Shown: positions 22,961 to 31,320, counted from the first letter of the stretch. The stretch: 39,326 nt of DNA from JBCBKL01 sp038521825 (GCA_038521825.1 JBCBKL010000026.1:1-39326), one strand, 5' to 3'. Notes: generated by a model not told the origin, from the letters alone. Numbers and translations are program-made.

Positions 22961-23733
22961 GACACACGCGTCTCCAGAAGATCACCGGTTTGGAGCGCGT
23001 GAAGCGCATCCAAGAACGCGACCGAAAAGCTGCCGGGCCCCGATGTTTCAGCACCTGCCCGCTCCCCCGCTTCAGCAAAGTGCACGAACGCTGCAATTGT
23101 CGCCTCGAACCTAGGCGCTATGGCAGCATAGGCACCAACCAAAGCTGTTAGCGCACATCCCAAGGCTGTCACGGTTGGCATGATGTCCGAGCCGCCGGTG
23201 ATACTTGCGCTTCGTTTGCCGTCGGTGATGAAATCAACCGGGCCTGAGACTGCCACGATGCAGTCATGGCGCACTGCAAGGGCCCAGGCCGAACTCTGGG
23301 CGTCGCTGACATTATCGCCGCTTTCGGCGCCCTTGCCAGACCCGGCTCCGCCTGCGAGTGCGATGATTTCCGACGCATTCCCTCGAACAATCTTGGGTTT
23401 GAGCGCAAGAAGATCAAGGGCTGCTTTGGCACGGTAGGGCGTTGCGAAATGGGCGACGGGATCGAGCACCCACGGCACCTTGGCCGCATCTGCCACGACG
23501 GCGGCGGCTTTCATACTTTCCAGCCAAGGGGTGGACAAAGTGCCGATATTGATTGTCAAAGCCCCTGCAATCGGGGCAAAATCCGCAACCTCCTCAGGCG
23601 CATGGATCATGGCAGGCGATGCGCCTGCAGCCAGCGTGACATTCGCGGCAATGTTCATGGCGACGTAGTTCGTGATGCAGTGGACAAGCGGCGATTGCGT
23701 TCGTAGCGCGTCGAGGGCTGCATTGGGTTGCAT
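22951..23733 (-). CDS. thiM: hydroxyethylthiazole kinase ThiM
   Basis: A 260-residue kinase that phosphorylates hydroxyethylthiazole, the thiazole half of thiamine, in salvage. Typical segments are SPLVHCITNYVAMNIAANVT, GASPAMIHAPEEVADFA, LTINIGTLSTPWLESMKAA, PWVLDPVAHFATPYR, KIVRGNASEIIAL and the conserved VTALGCALTALVGAY. The start at 23733 is preceded by AAGGAAA; an upstream in-frame codon at 23781 would run into the riboswitch region. It is the first gene after the TPP aptamer, so thiamine pyrophosphate should repress the whole operon. Confidence 0.96.
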   Translation of the reverse strand: MQPNAALDALRTQSPLVHCITNYVAMNIAANVTLAAGASPAMIHAPEEVADFAPIAGALTINIGTLSTPWLESMKAAAVVADAAKVPWVLDPVAHFATPYRAKAALDLLALKPKIVRGNASEIIALAGGAGSGKGAESGDNVSDAQSSAWALAVRHDCIVAVSGPVDFITDGKRSASITGGSDIMPTVTALGCALTALVGAYAAIAPRFEATIAAFVHFAEAGERAGAETSGPGSFSVAFLDALHALQTGDLLETRVSWN

Positions 23734-23792
23734 GCGATCTTTCCTTTTCTCTTGATACGGAAAGACGCGACAGACCGACAAGGTCTGTTTTT

Positions 23793-23860
23793 GCCTCCCT
23801 CCGCCGGCATTATCCGGTTCAGGTTCAAAGGGTGCATCTCAGCCTCTCGGCGCCCCTGAC
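23793..23860 (-). promoter_or_regulatory. TPP riboswitch (THI element)
   Basis: Read on the minus strand, the conserved aptamer blocks are present in order: GGGGCGCC, GAGAGGCTGAGA, ACCCTTTGAACCTGA, GGATAATGCCGGCG and GAGGGAGGC. These are the pyrimidine- and pyrophosphate-sensing helices of the TPP aptamer. Downstream a small hairpin CAGACC-TTGTC-GGTCTG (23771-23787) lies between aptamer and thiM. It has no T-run, so translational control is more likely than termination. Confidence 0.96.
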
Positions 23861-23868
23861 AAGTCAAG

Positions 23869-23896
23869 GCTATCTTGGAATTGGAGGTACGGTCAA
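23869..23896 (-). promoter_or_regulatory. putative promoter of thi operon
   Basis: On the minus strand TTGACC (23891-23896), a 16-bp spacer and GATAGC (23869-23874). The predicted start falls just before the aptamer, which supports it. The -10 is weak. Confidence 0.4.
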
Positions 23897-23936
23897 TCCG
23901 GGAGACGCATTAGTCTCGTCTACGCGCCATTCTACA

Positions 23937-24887
23937 TCAGACCCGTTTTGCGATCGTCGTTGCAATGGCCTGCCCACTAACCCAGGCATCTTCGGCTTTC
24001 GCACCAAGACACCAGTCGCCCCCAGCGAATAGCGTCTGCTCCTCGTCGGCTAGATAGGAACGCCCGAGCGGTCGAGACACAAATGCGTACCGCCAACGGT
24101 GTCCTGACAAATATGCCGGAGTGATCACAGCACTGATATCAAGTGCCTTGCACAGACGCGGCAGCATAAGTTTGGCGAAGGCGTCCCGCTCCAATTCCAG
24201 ATGCCGCATACTCCAATCGTGGCTGGCTTGTGCGACAATGGAGGTCGTAACTGGCCGACCTGGCTTCGCGCTGTCACATACAATCCACGATATGTCCGCC
24301 TCTGGAGTACGGCGCGCGACAAAGGGCAGTTCAACATCACCGGGCAAACCGACCATCAGCGTCAGACACGGTGTCATTCCGACCGTTTTCAAAGGTGCAC
24401 TGAAGGGATGGGCGTCGGGCAAGAGCGCACCGATCTGAGGCGCTGGCGCGGTGATGACCACCCGATCGAACGTCTCATCGCCGCCTTGCCAAATCAATTT
24501 CCAGCGACCATTCGCTCGCACGATACTCTCTATGCGGGTTTCTTTTCGGATCGTCAGGCCGTTGCCCAGATACTTTGCCAAGCCGGTCATCCCGGGGACA
24601 CCGACATACGCCGGTTTTTCACGATCTTGCGGCCAGCGCGCCACAACTCCAGCGGCTTCGGCTTGCTTCAACGTCGCGGAAAAGCCATCGCTTTGCGGTG
24701 TGAGATACTGGGCACCGTGATCGAATTGGAAACCGCCCTCCGCGCGGCGCGTTGCCATCCTGCCGCCCATTCCCCGACCCTTGTCAAAAACCACCACATC
24801 CACGCCGCGTTGCATCAGTTCCCGCGCGCAGGTCAGACCAGTCATACCAGCACCGATGACAGCTGTTTTGGCGGTCGGCGCTACCAA
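23937..24887 (-). CDS. FAD/NAD(P)-dependent amine-oxidase-like oxidoreductase
   Basis: A flavoprotein of about 316 residues in the renalase/NAD(P)-FAD oxidoreductase group. The dinucleotide-binding start is AVIGAGMTGLTCARELMQRG with the acidic ribose-binding end VVVFDKGRGMGGRMATRR, then FQFDHGAQYLTPQSDGF. A C-terminal GGDWCLGAKAEDAWVSGQAI closes the FAD site. The substrate is unknown. The start is uncertain: TTG at 24887 overlaps the end of the DUF427 gene by only a few bases, while GTG at 24941 would overlap it by 61 bp. Members of this group lie in photooxidative-stress gene sets of related bacteria together with photolyases, which fits this neighbourhood. Confidence 0.85.
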   Translation of the reverse strand: MVAPTAKTAVIGAGMTGLTCARELMQRGVDVVVFDKGRGMGGRMATRRAEGGFQFDHGAQYLTPQSDGFSATLKQAEAAGVVARWPQDREKPAYVGVPGMTGLAKYLGNGLTIRKETRIESIVRANGRWKLIWQGGDETFDRVVITAPAPQIGALLPDAHPFSAPLKTVGMTPCLTLMVGLPGDVELPFVARRTPEADISWIVCDSAKPGRPVTTSIVAQASHDWSMRHLELERDAFAKLMLPRLCKALDISAVITPAYLSGHRWRYAFVSRPLGRSYLADEEQTLFAGGDWCLGAKAEDAWVSGQAIATTIAKRV

Positions 24888-25366
24888 TGTTCGGTCCCCG
24901 GTATGCCCTTGATATGCCCTTGCAGGTTCGCCGTCACCCACCCGCCGTAAAAGTCGCCGGGCTGCGGAATGACGCGCTCTTCACCAACAAAGCAGGCATC
25001 CATCGCGCCAGCGTAGAAAGACACATGTCCGGCCAAAGCGCTGAAGGATGCGGATGGGGACGGATAGCTCCACGCTGCGTGGTGCGCCGTCTTGTCGCCT
25101 GCCTGCACCTCGAAATAGGCTGCCTGCCCCTTCCACTCACAAAAGGTGGTGCCACGCGACGGGATCAACGCGGCCATCACGTCTTCGGGTGGAATGTAGT
25201 AGGTTGGCGCGTGATGGGTCTCAAGGACCCGAAAAGCACGGGTTGTTTCAGCGACAGTTTCGCCATTCAACACGACGCGCAGGCGGTGCGGCACCGGTTC
25301 CAGGGCTGGGGGTCGTGGATAATCCTGAACGTTTTCTGCGATAAGGTCTGACATTGATTTGGACAT
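24881..25366 (-). CDS. DUF427 domain protein
   Basis: A 161-residue DUF427 protein. The family signature is visible as VLNGETVAETTRAFRVLETH, then TYYIPPEDVMAAL, then FCEWKGQAAYFEV, WSYPSPSASFSALAGHVSFY and the closing PQPGDFYGGWVT. The biochemical role of DUF427 is not firmly known. The ATG at 25366 is preceded by AGGGA; a second ATG 12 bp later is possible. It overlaps the following FAD oxidoreductase gene and follows the NAD(P)-binding gene by 64 bp, suggesting one operon. Confidence 0.88.
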   Translation of the reverse strand: MSKSMSDLIAENVQDYPRPPALEPVPHRLRVVLNGETVAETTRAFRVLETHHAPTYYIPPEDVMAALIPSRGTTFCEWKGQAAYFEVQAGDKTAHHAAWSYPSPSASFSALAGHVSFYAGAMDACFVGEERVIPQPGDFYGGWVTANLQGHIKGIPGTEHW

Positions 25367-25430
25367 GGTCCCTGAGTAAAATATTTCCATCGCGATACTG
25401 TCCGGCAGAGGCAACAGCAAACGCCAGCCT

Positions 25431-26072
25431 TCAACGGGTCAGAACGACATCCCCGCGGATGTCGAGGCCATCCTCCACGGCGTCAACAAGGTAGCATGCG
25501 ACACTGCGCCGGGAGACTAACCCGTTTCGCCAAGTTGATGGATCGCGCAGCACCTTAAGCCCGCGTGATTTCGCACTATTGGTCAGAATAACCGGCCGAA
25601 CAATCGTCCAATCGATTTCACTTTCCATGATCATCGCCTCTTGCCGGTCCTTGTCAGCATAGGGCCTTCCTAGGACCGCCCGATGACCAAGACATTCAAT
25701 CGAACTCATTGCACTTCGAGAACGTCCCGCACCAAATCCCGTTACCGCCACCAATCGCTTGGTGTCACTGCCTTTCATTGCCTCAATCAGCACACGTGTA
25801 CTGTCGGAAAAGAGCGTCTCTTCCTCCCAGAGCATCGCAAGCCGTTCCTTGATACCCAGCGTATAAATCACCGCGCGGGCACCGGCGAGCGCTGCCGCCA
25901 CATCGTCTGCCGATCGCGCGTCTCCAGCAAACGGCTCAATCAAATCGGTTTTCTCAAGATTGTCAGCGCTGCGCGCAAAGGCACGCACGGGCAGTCCGCG
26001 ACCGACAGCTTCCGTAACGGCCCGCGCGCCAATGCCAGAGGTGGCGCCCATTATGAGTATCGGTGCGCTCAA
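25431..26072 (-). CDS. NAD(P)H-binding atypical SDR protein
   Basis: A 213-residue Rossmann protein of the NmrA/atypical-SDR kind. It starts MSAPILIMGATSGIGARAVT with VRAFARSADNLEK, has AGARAVIYTLGIKERL, then VAVTGFGAGRSRSAMS and the characteristic SEIDWTIVRPVILTN. Such proteins bind NAD(P)H and act as reductases, epimerases or redox sensors; the active-site Tyr-Lys pair of classical SDRs is not evident. It overlaps the preceding small gene by 4 bp (ATGA) and precedes DUF427 and the FAD oxidoreductase. Confidence 0.85.
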   Translation of the reverse strand: MSAPILIMGATSGIGARAVTEAVGRGLPVRAFARSADNLEKTDLIEPFAGDARSADDVAAALAGARAVIYTLGIKERLAMLWEEETLFSDSTRVLIEAMKGSDTKRLVAVTGFGAGRSRSAMSSIECLGHRAVLGRPYADKDRQEAMIMESEIDWTIVRPVILTNSAKSRGLKVLRDPSTWRNGLVSRRSVACYLVDAVEDGLDIRGDVVLTR

Positions 26073-26257
26073 TTCAGCATGTCTTCGTAAAGACTATGAT
26101 AGGCGCGATGCGTGGCCCGGTCGCACTGTAGGACATTCACGCGACGAAGGACTTCTTTCAAGGAGTCCCACGGGCGGTCCAGGCTTGGCGTGGCAGGGCT
26201 CAGTTGGCTTTTGACGTCCGCATGCGTTGCGGTCCCAAGATTATTAGCATTGCTCAT
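26069..26257 (-). CDS. small hypothetical protein in NAD(P)/DoxX operon
   Basis: A 62-residue protein I do not recognise, soluble in appearance, with a C-terminal helical stretch (DSLKEVLRRVNVLQCDRATH then RAYHSLYEDML). Coding status is supported by tight packing: its ATG lies 2 bp after the stop of the DoxX-like frame and its end overlaps the next gene by ATGA. The function is unknown. Confidence 0.65.
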   Translation of the reverse strand: MSNANNLGTATHADVKSQLSPATPSLDRPWDSLKEVLRRVNVLQCDRATHRAYHSLYEDMLN

Positions 26258-26259
26258 GT

Positions 26260-27297
26260 CTATACTCCTTCTAAGTCGGTTATGGGCGGTTGTGGCGTAA
26301 GACCTTCACATTCATACGCTTCTCGAAATAGCCTGCTGCTGCAAAAAGGAGTGATTTTCAGCCTTTGGCCATACCCCAACAACAAAAGGAGCAGGGCTAT
26401 GCCAATGATCGGCATGTGTCCGATAAACTCGACAAGCGCGGCTTCGTTGTTGCCTTGGACGATGAGAACGATGTTCGATATCGCCGTCATGACGGAAAAG
26501 GCCAAAACCGCGAGGCGGACTGTCGTGCCAAGGATCAGTACGATCCCGATAACGGCTTCGACCATGCCCGCGGACAGAACAAACAAGCGATCGTCGAAGA
26601 CATCAAAGCCGAGGGCTTGCATGAAGTTCCATTGATACTGCGCAACAAAAACCTGGCCCAATGCCGAGAGAGCCAGTTTTTCTCCCACGGCCAGAGCCAC
26701 AAGTGAAATACCCGTCCAAATCCGCAACGCATCTACTGAATACGGTTTCAGCTAATCCCGGCGTGCCTCATCCTCGATCGAGTTTAGCAGCAAGAAGAAT
26801 GCGATCCCGATAATGATCGCATATTCAAGTGCGGGAAACAGACCGAATTTCATTGCGACGCCGGCGTGCAGAACCAACATCATCACAGCCGCCGTCTTGA
26901 TCAACCGATTGGCGATCAGCATAATACCGATGGCCGCCTGCATGACGACAAGAGCAAGGCCGAATGTTCCGTCCGCAACCTTGCGTGGCGCGACCAGAGA
27001 TCCCTCATAAGCGGTCAACAGAAAGCTCATCCCCGTGAAAATGCGCAGGATTTCCATGAAATCGTGACGAAGTTTCGTCTCTGCAACGCGGAGCGTGGGA
27101 AGTTTCCCGTCGACCCAAACGGAGAACACGACCATTATGGTTGCGAGACAAATTTACACCAGAAAAACCGGGTCAGAGAAATTGAAATTAGCAAGCGGCA
27201 CTGCGTCGCGCTCGACAAACCAATTCACATGGGCCGCGGCACCTTTCCCGATCACGCACATCGTCAAGGTTGACCCGGCGGCGCTCCACTTTCTCAC
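26260..27297 (-). pseudogene. DoxX-like integral membrane protein, interrupted by two in-frame stops
   Basis: One continuous 346-codon frame runs from a GTG at 27297 (AAAGGGA upstream) to 26260, broken only by TAA at 27154-27156 and TAG at 26752-26754. There are no indels, and the sequence on both sides of each stop reads as one protein: SDPVFLV/ICLATIMVVFSVW across a membrane segment, and EDEARRD/LKPYSVDALRIWTG between two similar halves. The protein has about eight hydrophobic segments and resembles double-repeat DoxX-family proteins (HVNWFVERD near the start). Two nonsense changes in an otherwise preserved frame suggest recent inactivation. Internal starts (ATG at 27135, TTG at 26727) could still give fragments. 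Read-through is the less likely alternative. Confidence 0.75.
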
Positions 27298-27339
27298 ATT
27301 TTCCCTTTAGCCTTTTATTGAGGCGCTTGCGAAACAAAC

Positions 27340-27648
27340 CTACTCGTGTTCACCGTTGTTGCGGCGACCCGAGTTATGCATGGCGAGACTAGGTTTCTTC
27401 GCAACCGTGGTGAAGGTTGCTACAGTGATCGCGGCAGCCGCAATCAGGACAGAGTGACCCAGCAGGCTCACGGCGAAGAACGTATAACTTCCAATAGCGG
27501 ACGACGCCGCCACAGCCCACATCGCGCCTAACATTTGGAACGCATAGTGCCGGGTTGCCACGTCTGGAATGTGACGAAGCGGGCTTACTTCGAGATCGAA
27601 TATGAAGTTCCACGCAAAAACGACATGCCTTCTAGCGTCAGTTAGCAT
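27340..27648 (-). CDS. small membrane protein, function unknown
   Basis: A 102-residue protein with a soluble N-terminal third (ARRHVVFAWNFIFDLEVSPL then HIPDVATRHYAFQMLG) and two hydrophobic segments (MWAVAASSAIGSYTFFAVSL and HSVLIAAAAITVATFTTVA) before a basic tail. The ATG at 27648 has AAGGAG 8 bp upstream and is clearly better than the upstream in-frame start. It precedes the DoxX-like frame by 42 bp and is probably in the same transcript. The family is not recognised. Confidence 0.75.
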   Translation of the reverse strand: MLTDARRHVVFAWNFIFDLEVSPLRHIPDVATRHYAFQMLGAMWAVAASSAIGSYTFFAVSLLGHSVLIAAAAITVATFTTVAKKPSLAMHNSGRRNNGEHE

Positions 27649-27918
27649 CGCGTTGCTCCTTCGTTCAAAAACTGTCATTGATGTTGCTCACCTTTGTTAT
27701 CTCTACGCAGCTATGGCCTGCGTGGACCAAACTTAATCGCTCTTCAGCTGATAAGACCGGTCTAGCACGCTGTGACCGACGGCGTGCAGTGTGCCAGACA
27801 GCAGACTTAGGTTTTTAGAGCGGAGTGACTAGGAGTTAGTCTCTGGCCATTCCGGTGCCGATCAGTAAAGGATAGGTTGAACATGTTTGTGAAGTGACGA
27901 CCGTAGAAGGGAAATTCC

Positions 27919-28296
27919 ATGTCAAACTCAGCAATTGATCGATCCTACCTCAGATCTCTGCTAGAGGACGACGAAGTCGAAATGAGCGTGGTCTTTTCGG
28001 ATCCGTCCGTTCCTGACAACCCGATGATTTTTGTGAGCGATGAGTTCGAAGATCAGACTGGCTATACGCCTGAGGAAGCTACTGGGCGCAACTGCCGCTT
28101 TTTGCAAGGACCAGAGACCAGTCCTCACGCAATAGAGGCAATTCGCCAAGGTTTGCAGGCGGAGACACGTTTTACCATCGACATCCTGAACTATCATAAA
28201 GACGGATCACTGTTCCTGAACCGGTTGCGCATACGGCCAATTTACGATGCCGACGGTGGTTTGATATTTTTTGCGGGCGCACAGAACCCGGTATAA
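27919..28296 (+). CDS. short LOV domain blue-light photoreceptor
   Basis: A 125-residue protein that is nearly only a LOV/PAS domain. It holds PMIFVSDEFEDQTGYTPEEA followed by the flavin-binding core GRNCRFLQG with the photoactive Cys59, then FTIDILNYHKDGSLFLNRLR and FFAGAQNPV with the Gln expected to contact FMN (Gln122). No kinase or output domain is attached, as in the short LOV proteins of Dinoroseobacter and Pseudomonas. Light would form a Cys-FMN adduct, and signalling would have to go through dimer changes or a partner. AAGGGAA precedes the ATG. It is surrounded by redox/light-stress genes but transcribed divergently from most. Confidence 0.95.
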   Translation: MSNSAIDRSYLRSLLEDDEVEMSVVFSDPSVPDNPMIFVSDEFEDQTGYTPEEATGRNCRFLQGPETSPHAIEAIRQGLQAETRFTIDILNYHKDGSLFLNRLRIRPIYDADGGLIFFAGAQNPV

Positions 28297-28310
28297 AATG
28301 ACCGTTCGCA

Positions 28311-28706
28311 TCAAGAGCCCGCGAGCCTGATGAGCACTAGCGCGGCAGCGCCACTGTGCGCCAGCGTAATCACAACCGAAAGGCTGTGCAGGACCTCGAA
28401 TTTGGTCTTCGCGCCCTGATCTGTAGCGGTGATGATTGCGGGCATGAGGACTTGTCGGGCGATGACAGTCGTGATGGCTATGGAAATGAGAATAGCGCCT
28501 GAAACTGGGTCAAATGAAAGTGCGAAGGCACCCGCGGCAGCAGAACTGGCCAACACGAACAAGTAGAAATGCGGAAAGGCGCGTCGAACGAGCGGGCCTG
28601 CAGTTTCCGGCGGGAGTGCGTTGAAGACGAAGGCTGCGAAGCCAAAGGAATAGAGGACTATACCGCCAAACAGCAGCGCGGTGACAAGAAGAGAGATTTC
28701 AGACAT
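28311..28706 (-). CDS. DUF4149-like small membrane protein
   Basis: A 131-residue integral membrane protein with four hydrophobic segments (VTALLFGGIVLYSFGFAAFV, FYLFVLASSAAAGAFALSF, SGAILISIAITTVIARQVLM and a final LAHSGAAALVLIRLAG). The segments GPLVRRAFPHFYLF and LMPAIITATD plus KFEVLHSLSVVI resemble DUF4149/TMEM205-type proteins. The function is unknown. Its ATG overlaps the ubiG-like stop (TAATG), so the two are coupled. Confidence 0.75.
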   Translation of the reverse strand: MSEISLLVTALLFGGIVLYSFGFAAFVFNALPPETAGPLVRRAFPHFYLFVLASSAAAGAFALSFDPVSGAILISIAITTVIARQVLMPAIITATDQGAKTKFEVLHSLSVVITLAHSGAAALVLIRLAGS

Positions 28707-29422
28707 TAGTGGTTCCCCGGTCTGCGGGCGAAGCCCATGTAGATCACGATTCGTATCGGAAGCGGGCCAAAGGTGAAATCACCGTTACGGTTCAGTCCCC
28801 GAGGTCCAAGGCCCGTCATCGGGCCGGACACAAGGCCCGCTTTGTCCAGTCCGGTACGCAGCTCTGCAGGCTTAATGAAGAGCGCCGGATCGTGCGTGCC
28901 TTTCGGTAAAAGACGCAGGATATTCTCGGCAAAGGTGATCGTCGCAAAACGCGACAAGAGATTGCGGTTGATTGTGTCGAACAGAAAGAGGCCACCGGGT
29001 TTGAGAACCCGCGCCACGTCAGCGAGGACTTTGGTAAGATCCCCCACATGTTCCAGCACATCGACGCAGACGACAACGTCAAAGGCAGCGTTTTCATAGG
29101 GTAGCTCTTCTCCCACCCCAACGTCGTATTGGATTTCAAGACCGGTCTCGGCCGCATGGACCCGCGCAGCATTGATCGCTTGTTCAGCTGGGTCGATCCC
29201 TGTGACAGCGGCACCGCGTACGGCGAGCGCTTCGGCCATGAACCCCCCGGCGCATCCCAGATCGAGAACGGTCAGACCGTTCCAGTCCACGTGTTTGTCG
29301 AACCACGCGAGCCGGCCCGGTACGAGGTTTTTGAGCGTACGGACCCATCGGATGTCATCGGACCACCAATTGGTGGCGACGTCATCATAAATGGTCAGGT
29401 CATTACGGGCGTTCTCAGTCAT
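28706..29422 (-). CDS. ubiG: UbiG-like SAM-dependent methyltransferase
   Basis: A 238-residue class I methyltransferase closely resembling UbiG, the O-methyltransferase acting twice in ubiquinone synthesis. Seen are YDDVATNWWSDDIRWVRTLK, SAM motif I VLDLGCAGGFMAEALA, acidic motif GIDPAEQAINAA, FDVVVCVDVLEHVGD and DTINRNLLSRFATI with the later FIKPAELRTGL. A chromosomal ubiG is expected elsewhere, so this may be a second copy with another substrate. The ATG at 29422 overlaps the NnrU-like gene by 8 bp. Confidence 0.85.
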   Translation of the reverse strand: MTENARNDLTIYDDVATNWWSDDIRWVRTLKNLVPGRLAWFDKHVDWNGLTVLDLGCAGGFMAEALAVRGAAVTGIDPAEQAINAARVHAAETGLEIQYDVGVGEELPYENAAFDVVVCVDVLEHVGDLTKVLADVARVLKPGGLFLFDTINRNLLSRFATITFAENILRLLPKGTHDPALFIKPAELRTGLDKAGLVSGPMTGLGPRGLNRNGDFTFGPLPIRIVIYMGFARRPGNH

Positions 29423-30227
29423 GTCGTTTACTTTTTCCAATTGCTGGGACTGCGTAAGGCACTCGACGCTTGTAGCTTTCGAAGCGGTCGCCATAGCGGG
29501 CCGCAAACCGGCGTTCTTTCAGCTTGGGGGCTGCTAGGCAGTAAGCCGTCAGGCCAATCGCAAGCGCCAGTTGGTCCGGTGTCCACGTCGGCACGGTCCA
29601 AAGCGTCAGGGCAAAGGCGACGTAGATCGGCTGCCGGATAACCCGGAACAGGCCGCCAGTGGGCATATCGGGAAACTTTGGCGTGGCGTTACGCATGAGG
29701 GACATCCAGCCCAATGCGCCGGATTGGACTTCGGCGCCCGCATCCCAACTTGCCTTGATCAGCAGCCCCCAGGCCATCGTGTACGCCGCTGTCGTAGCAT
29801 AAAGCGCGACGCCTTCGGCGCGCCACCAGATGATGCCAGAGGGCGTCCAAAGGGCAAATAGAGCCAGCAATTGGAGCGACGCGACCAGCGCATAGGTTGT
29901 CGTGCTGAGTGTCTGCCCATGAGGACCCGGAACCAAACGCAGCAGGACGCGCCTGCCAGGACCAGTCAGGAGAAGCGAGTGCACCAGCGGAAATTGCAGG
30001 ATAAGAAACGCGTTGGTCACAATTGCGTACGGCCAGGGGACGCTGCCCAAGCTGCGGCTCATCCCGAAGAACATCTCGAGGATCATCGCCGCAACGGCCA
30101 CAGCAAAGAATAGATGCACTGCCACGCCGAAGGTCAGGGCTAAAGCGATGCGGACCGCCCCGGGCTGCGGTGCCAATGCGCCGCGCACAAGGGTTTCAAG
30201 CCGTTGGAAATGGGTCTCTGATGTCAT
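29415..30227 (-). CDS. NnrU/isoprenylcysteine-methyltransferase-like membrane protein
   Basis: A 270-residue membrane protein with about six hydrophobic segments and the C-terminal signature of the NnrU/ICMT/MddA superfamily: GGLFRVIRQPIYVAFALTLW, then TAYCLAAPKLKERRFAARYG and DRFESYKRRVPYAVP. Relatives methylate small thiols or prenylated substrates using SAM, or are known only as NnrU of denitrifiers. The ATG at 30227 follows the DCC gene by 2 bp and the 3' end overlaps the ubiG-like gene. A decayed relative of its N-terminal half is found at 32814-33245 (shared FGMS-SLG and NALILQFPL-H-LLL pattern). Confidence 0.8.
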   Translation of the reverse strand: MTSETHFQRLETLVRGALAPQPGAVRIALALTFGVAVHLFFAVAVAAMILEMFFGMSRSLGSVPWPYAIVTNAFLILQFPLVHSLLLTGPGRRVLLRLVPGPHGQTLSTTTYALVASLQLLALFALWTPSGIIWWRAEGVALYATTAAYTMAWGLLIKASWDAGAEVQSGALGWMSLMRNATPKFPDMPTGGLFRVIRQPIYVAFALTLWTVPTWTPDQLALAIGLTAYCLAAPKLKERRFAARYGDRFESYKRRVPYAVPAIGKSKRHD

Positions 30228-30229
30228 CG

Positions 30230-30676
30230 CTAACGGTCCGGTCCGTGCTGCGGCATCGGCTTGGCACCAAACCACGAAACCCCTTTGGACAGCAGTGGCC
30301 GAAACGGCAGAAATAGGCGGTAGCCCAGCTCCAGAAGAGGTGTCACGCCGGGTCTTCGGGCAATCCGTGCCGCCCACCGCCAACCCGGCAGGATATGCCA
30401 GACAATAGCGAAGGCGCGCGCGCGCGACACCAACGTTCCATCACGCAGGCGCACGTGGAACCGGCGCATCGCGGAGTCCACGTCCAGGTCTGGGCCAAGC
30501 TGTACATCCGCCTGCGAAGCGTCGACAAAAAAGATCTGATCTCCGCCGTCTTGTGACTTGTAGTGACTAATCTCCGCTGCGCACAACGGGCACGCACCGT
30601 CAAAGTAGACGGTCGCCTTAGCGGGTGTTTCACCGTTTGCTTGCATAACGATCGTGTCGGTCTTTGCCTGTCGCAT
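30230..30676 (-). CDS. DCC-family thiol-disulfide oxidoreductase (DUF393)
   Basis: A 148-residue protein with the DCC signature VYFDGACPLCAAEISHYK, a thioredoxin-like Cys-x-x-Cys (C-P-L-C). The family's middle HVRLRDGTLVSRARAFAIVW and closing helix are present. Members are predicted thiol-disulfide oxidoreductases of unknown partner. The ATG is 1 bp after the stop of the regulator gene, so the two form one unit. No membrane segment is strong, though the C-terminus is amphipathic. Confidence 0.88.
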   Translation of the reverse strand: MRQAKTDTIVMQANGETPAKATVYFDGACPLCAAEISHYKSQDGGDQIFFVDASQADVQLGPDLDVDSAMRRFHVRLRDGTLVSRARAFAIVWHILPGWRWAARIARRPGVTPLLELGYRLFLPFRPLLSKGVSWFGAKPMPQHGPDR

Positions 30677-30677
30677 T

Positions 30678-31217
30678 TCAGACGATCCTGTAACGTTTGA
30701 GCAGGCGCTGGAGTGTCCGCCGATGCATGTCCAAAGATCGAGCCGTTTGCGATACGTTTTCGTTCATTTCATGGAAGACATGCGTGATATGCTCTTTGCG
30801 GGCGTCTTCGGGTGAGATTGGGTTGGTTGGAGCCGGGGCATGTTCGTTTCTGGGCCTGATGAGCGCATCTACGATTTCGTCGGCTGTTGCAGGCTTGGCA
30901 ATGTAGTCGATGGCGCCAATACGCGCTGCCGCAACGGCGGTCGGAATGTTCCCGTATCCCGTTAAGATGATGACGCGGATGTCTGGATCGCGTTTTTCAA
31001 GCGTCTCTACAACGGACAAGCCACTGCCGTCCTGTAGCCGCAAATCTACGACCGCATAGCGCGGTAGTTCGGCATCTGCCTGCTCCATCGCCTCTGACAG
31101 GCCACTCGCCACGCGCACGCAGTACCCGCGCCGCTCCATGGCACGGGCAAGGCGGTCCCGCAGCACATCGTCGTCTTCGACGATCAAAAGGGTGTTTTCG
31201 TTGGTTGCGTCTAACAT
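30678..31217 (-). CDS. RegA/PrrA/ActR-type response regulator
   Basis: A 179-residue two-domain regulator. The receiver starts LLIVEDDDVLRDRLARAMER with phospho-acceptor Asp58 in YAVVDLRLQDGSG, Thr86 in VIILTGYGN and Lys108 in DYIAKPA. A Pro-rich linker leads to a Fis-type HTH ending SLDMHRRTLQRLLKRY, the RegA hallmark. RegA with its kinase RegB controls genes for redox and photosynthetic metabolism. No kinase is nearby, so it is an orphan copy or is phosphorylated by a chromosomal RegB. The ATG at 31217 follows GGAGA; the DCC gene starts 1 bp downstream of its stop. Confidence 0.92.
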   Translation of the reverse strand: MLDATNENTLLIVEDDDVLRDRLARAMERRGYCVRVASGLSEAMEQADAELPRYAVVDLRLQDGSGLSVVETLEKRDPDIRVIILTGYGNIPTAVAAARIGAIDYIAKPATADEIVDALIRPRNEHAPAPTNPISPEDARKEHITHVFHEMNENVSQTARSLDMHRRTLQRLLKRYRIV

Positions 31218-31320
31218 CTGATTTCTCCGTGTGTCGGCTGGTCGCGACGATGGCCAAGCGCGAATGGCATTTGAGCTGCGATAGGCCAAAGGGTTTAGGT
31301 GTGTCTGTCAGCGGCTGTGT

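Noticed and set aside
23937..24941. GTG start at 24941 for the FAD oxidoreductase
   Set aside because: It would overlap DUF427 by 61 bp with a sequence that is only the DUF427 gene read in another frame; TTG at 24887 is favoured but not proven.
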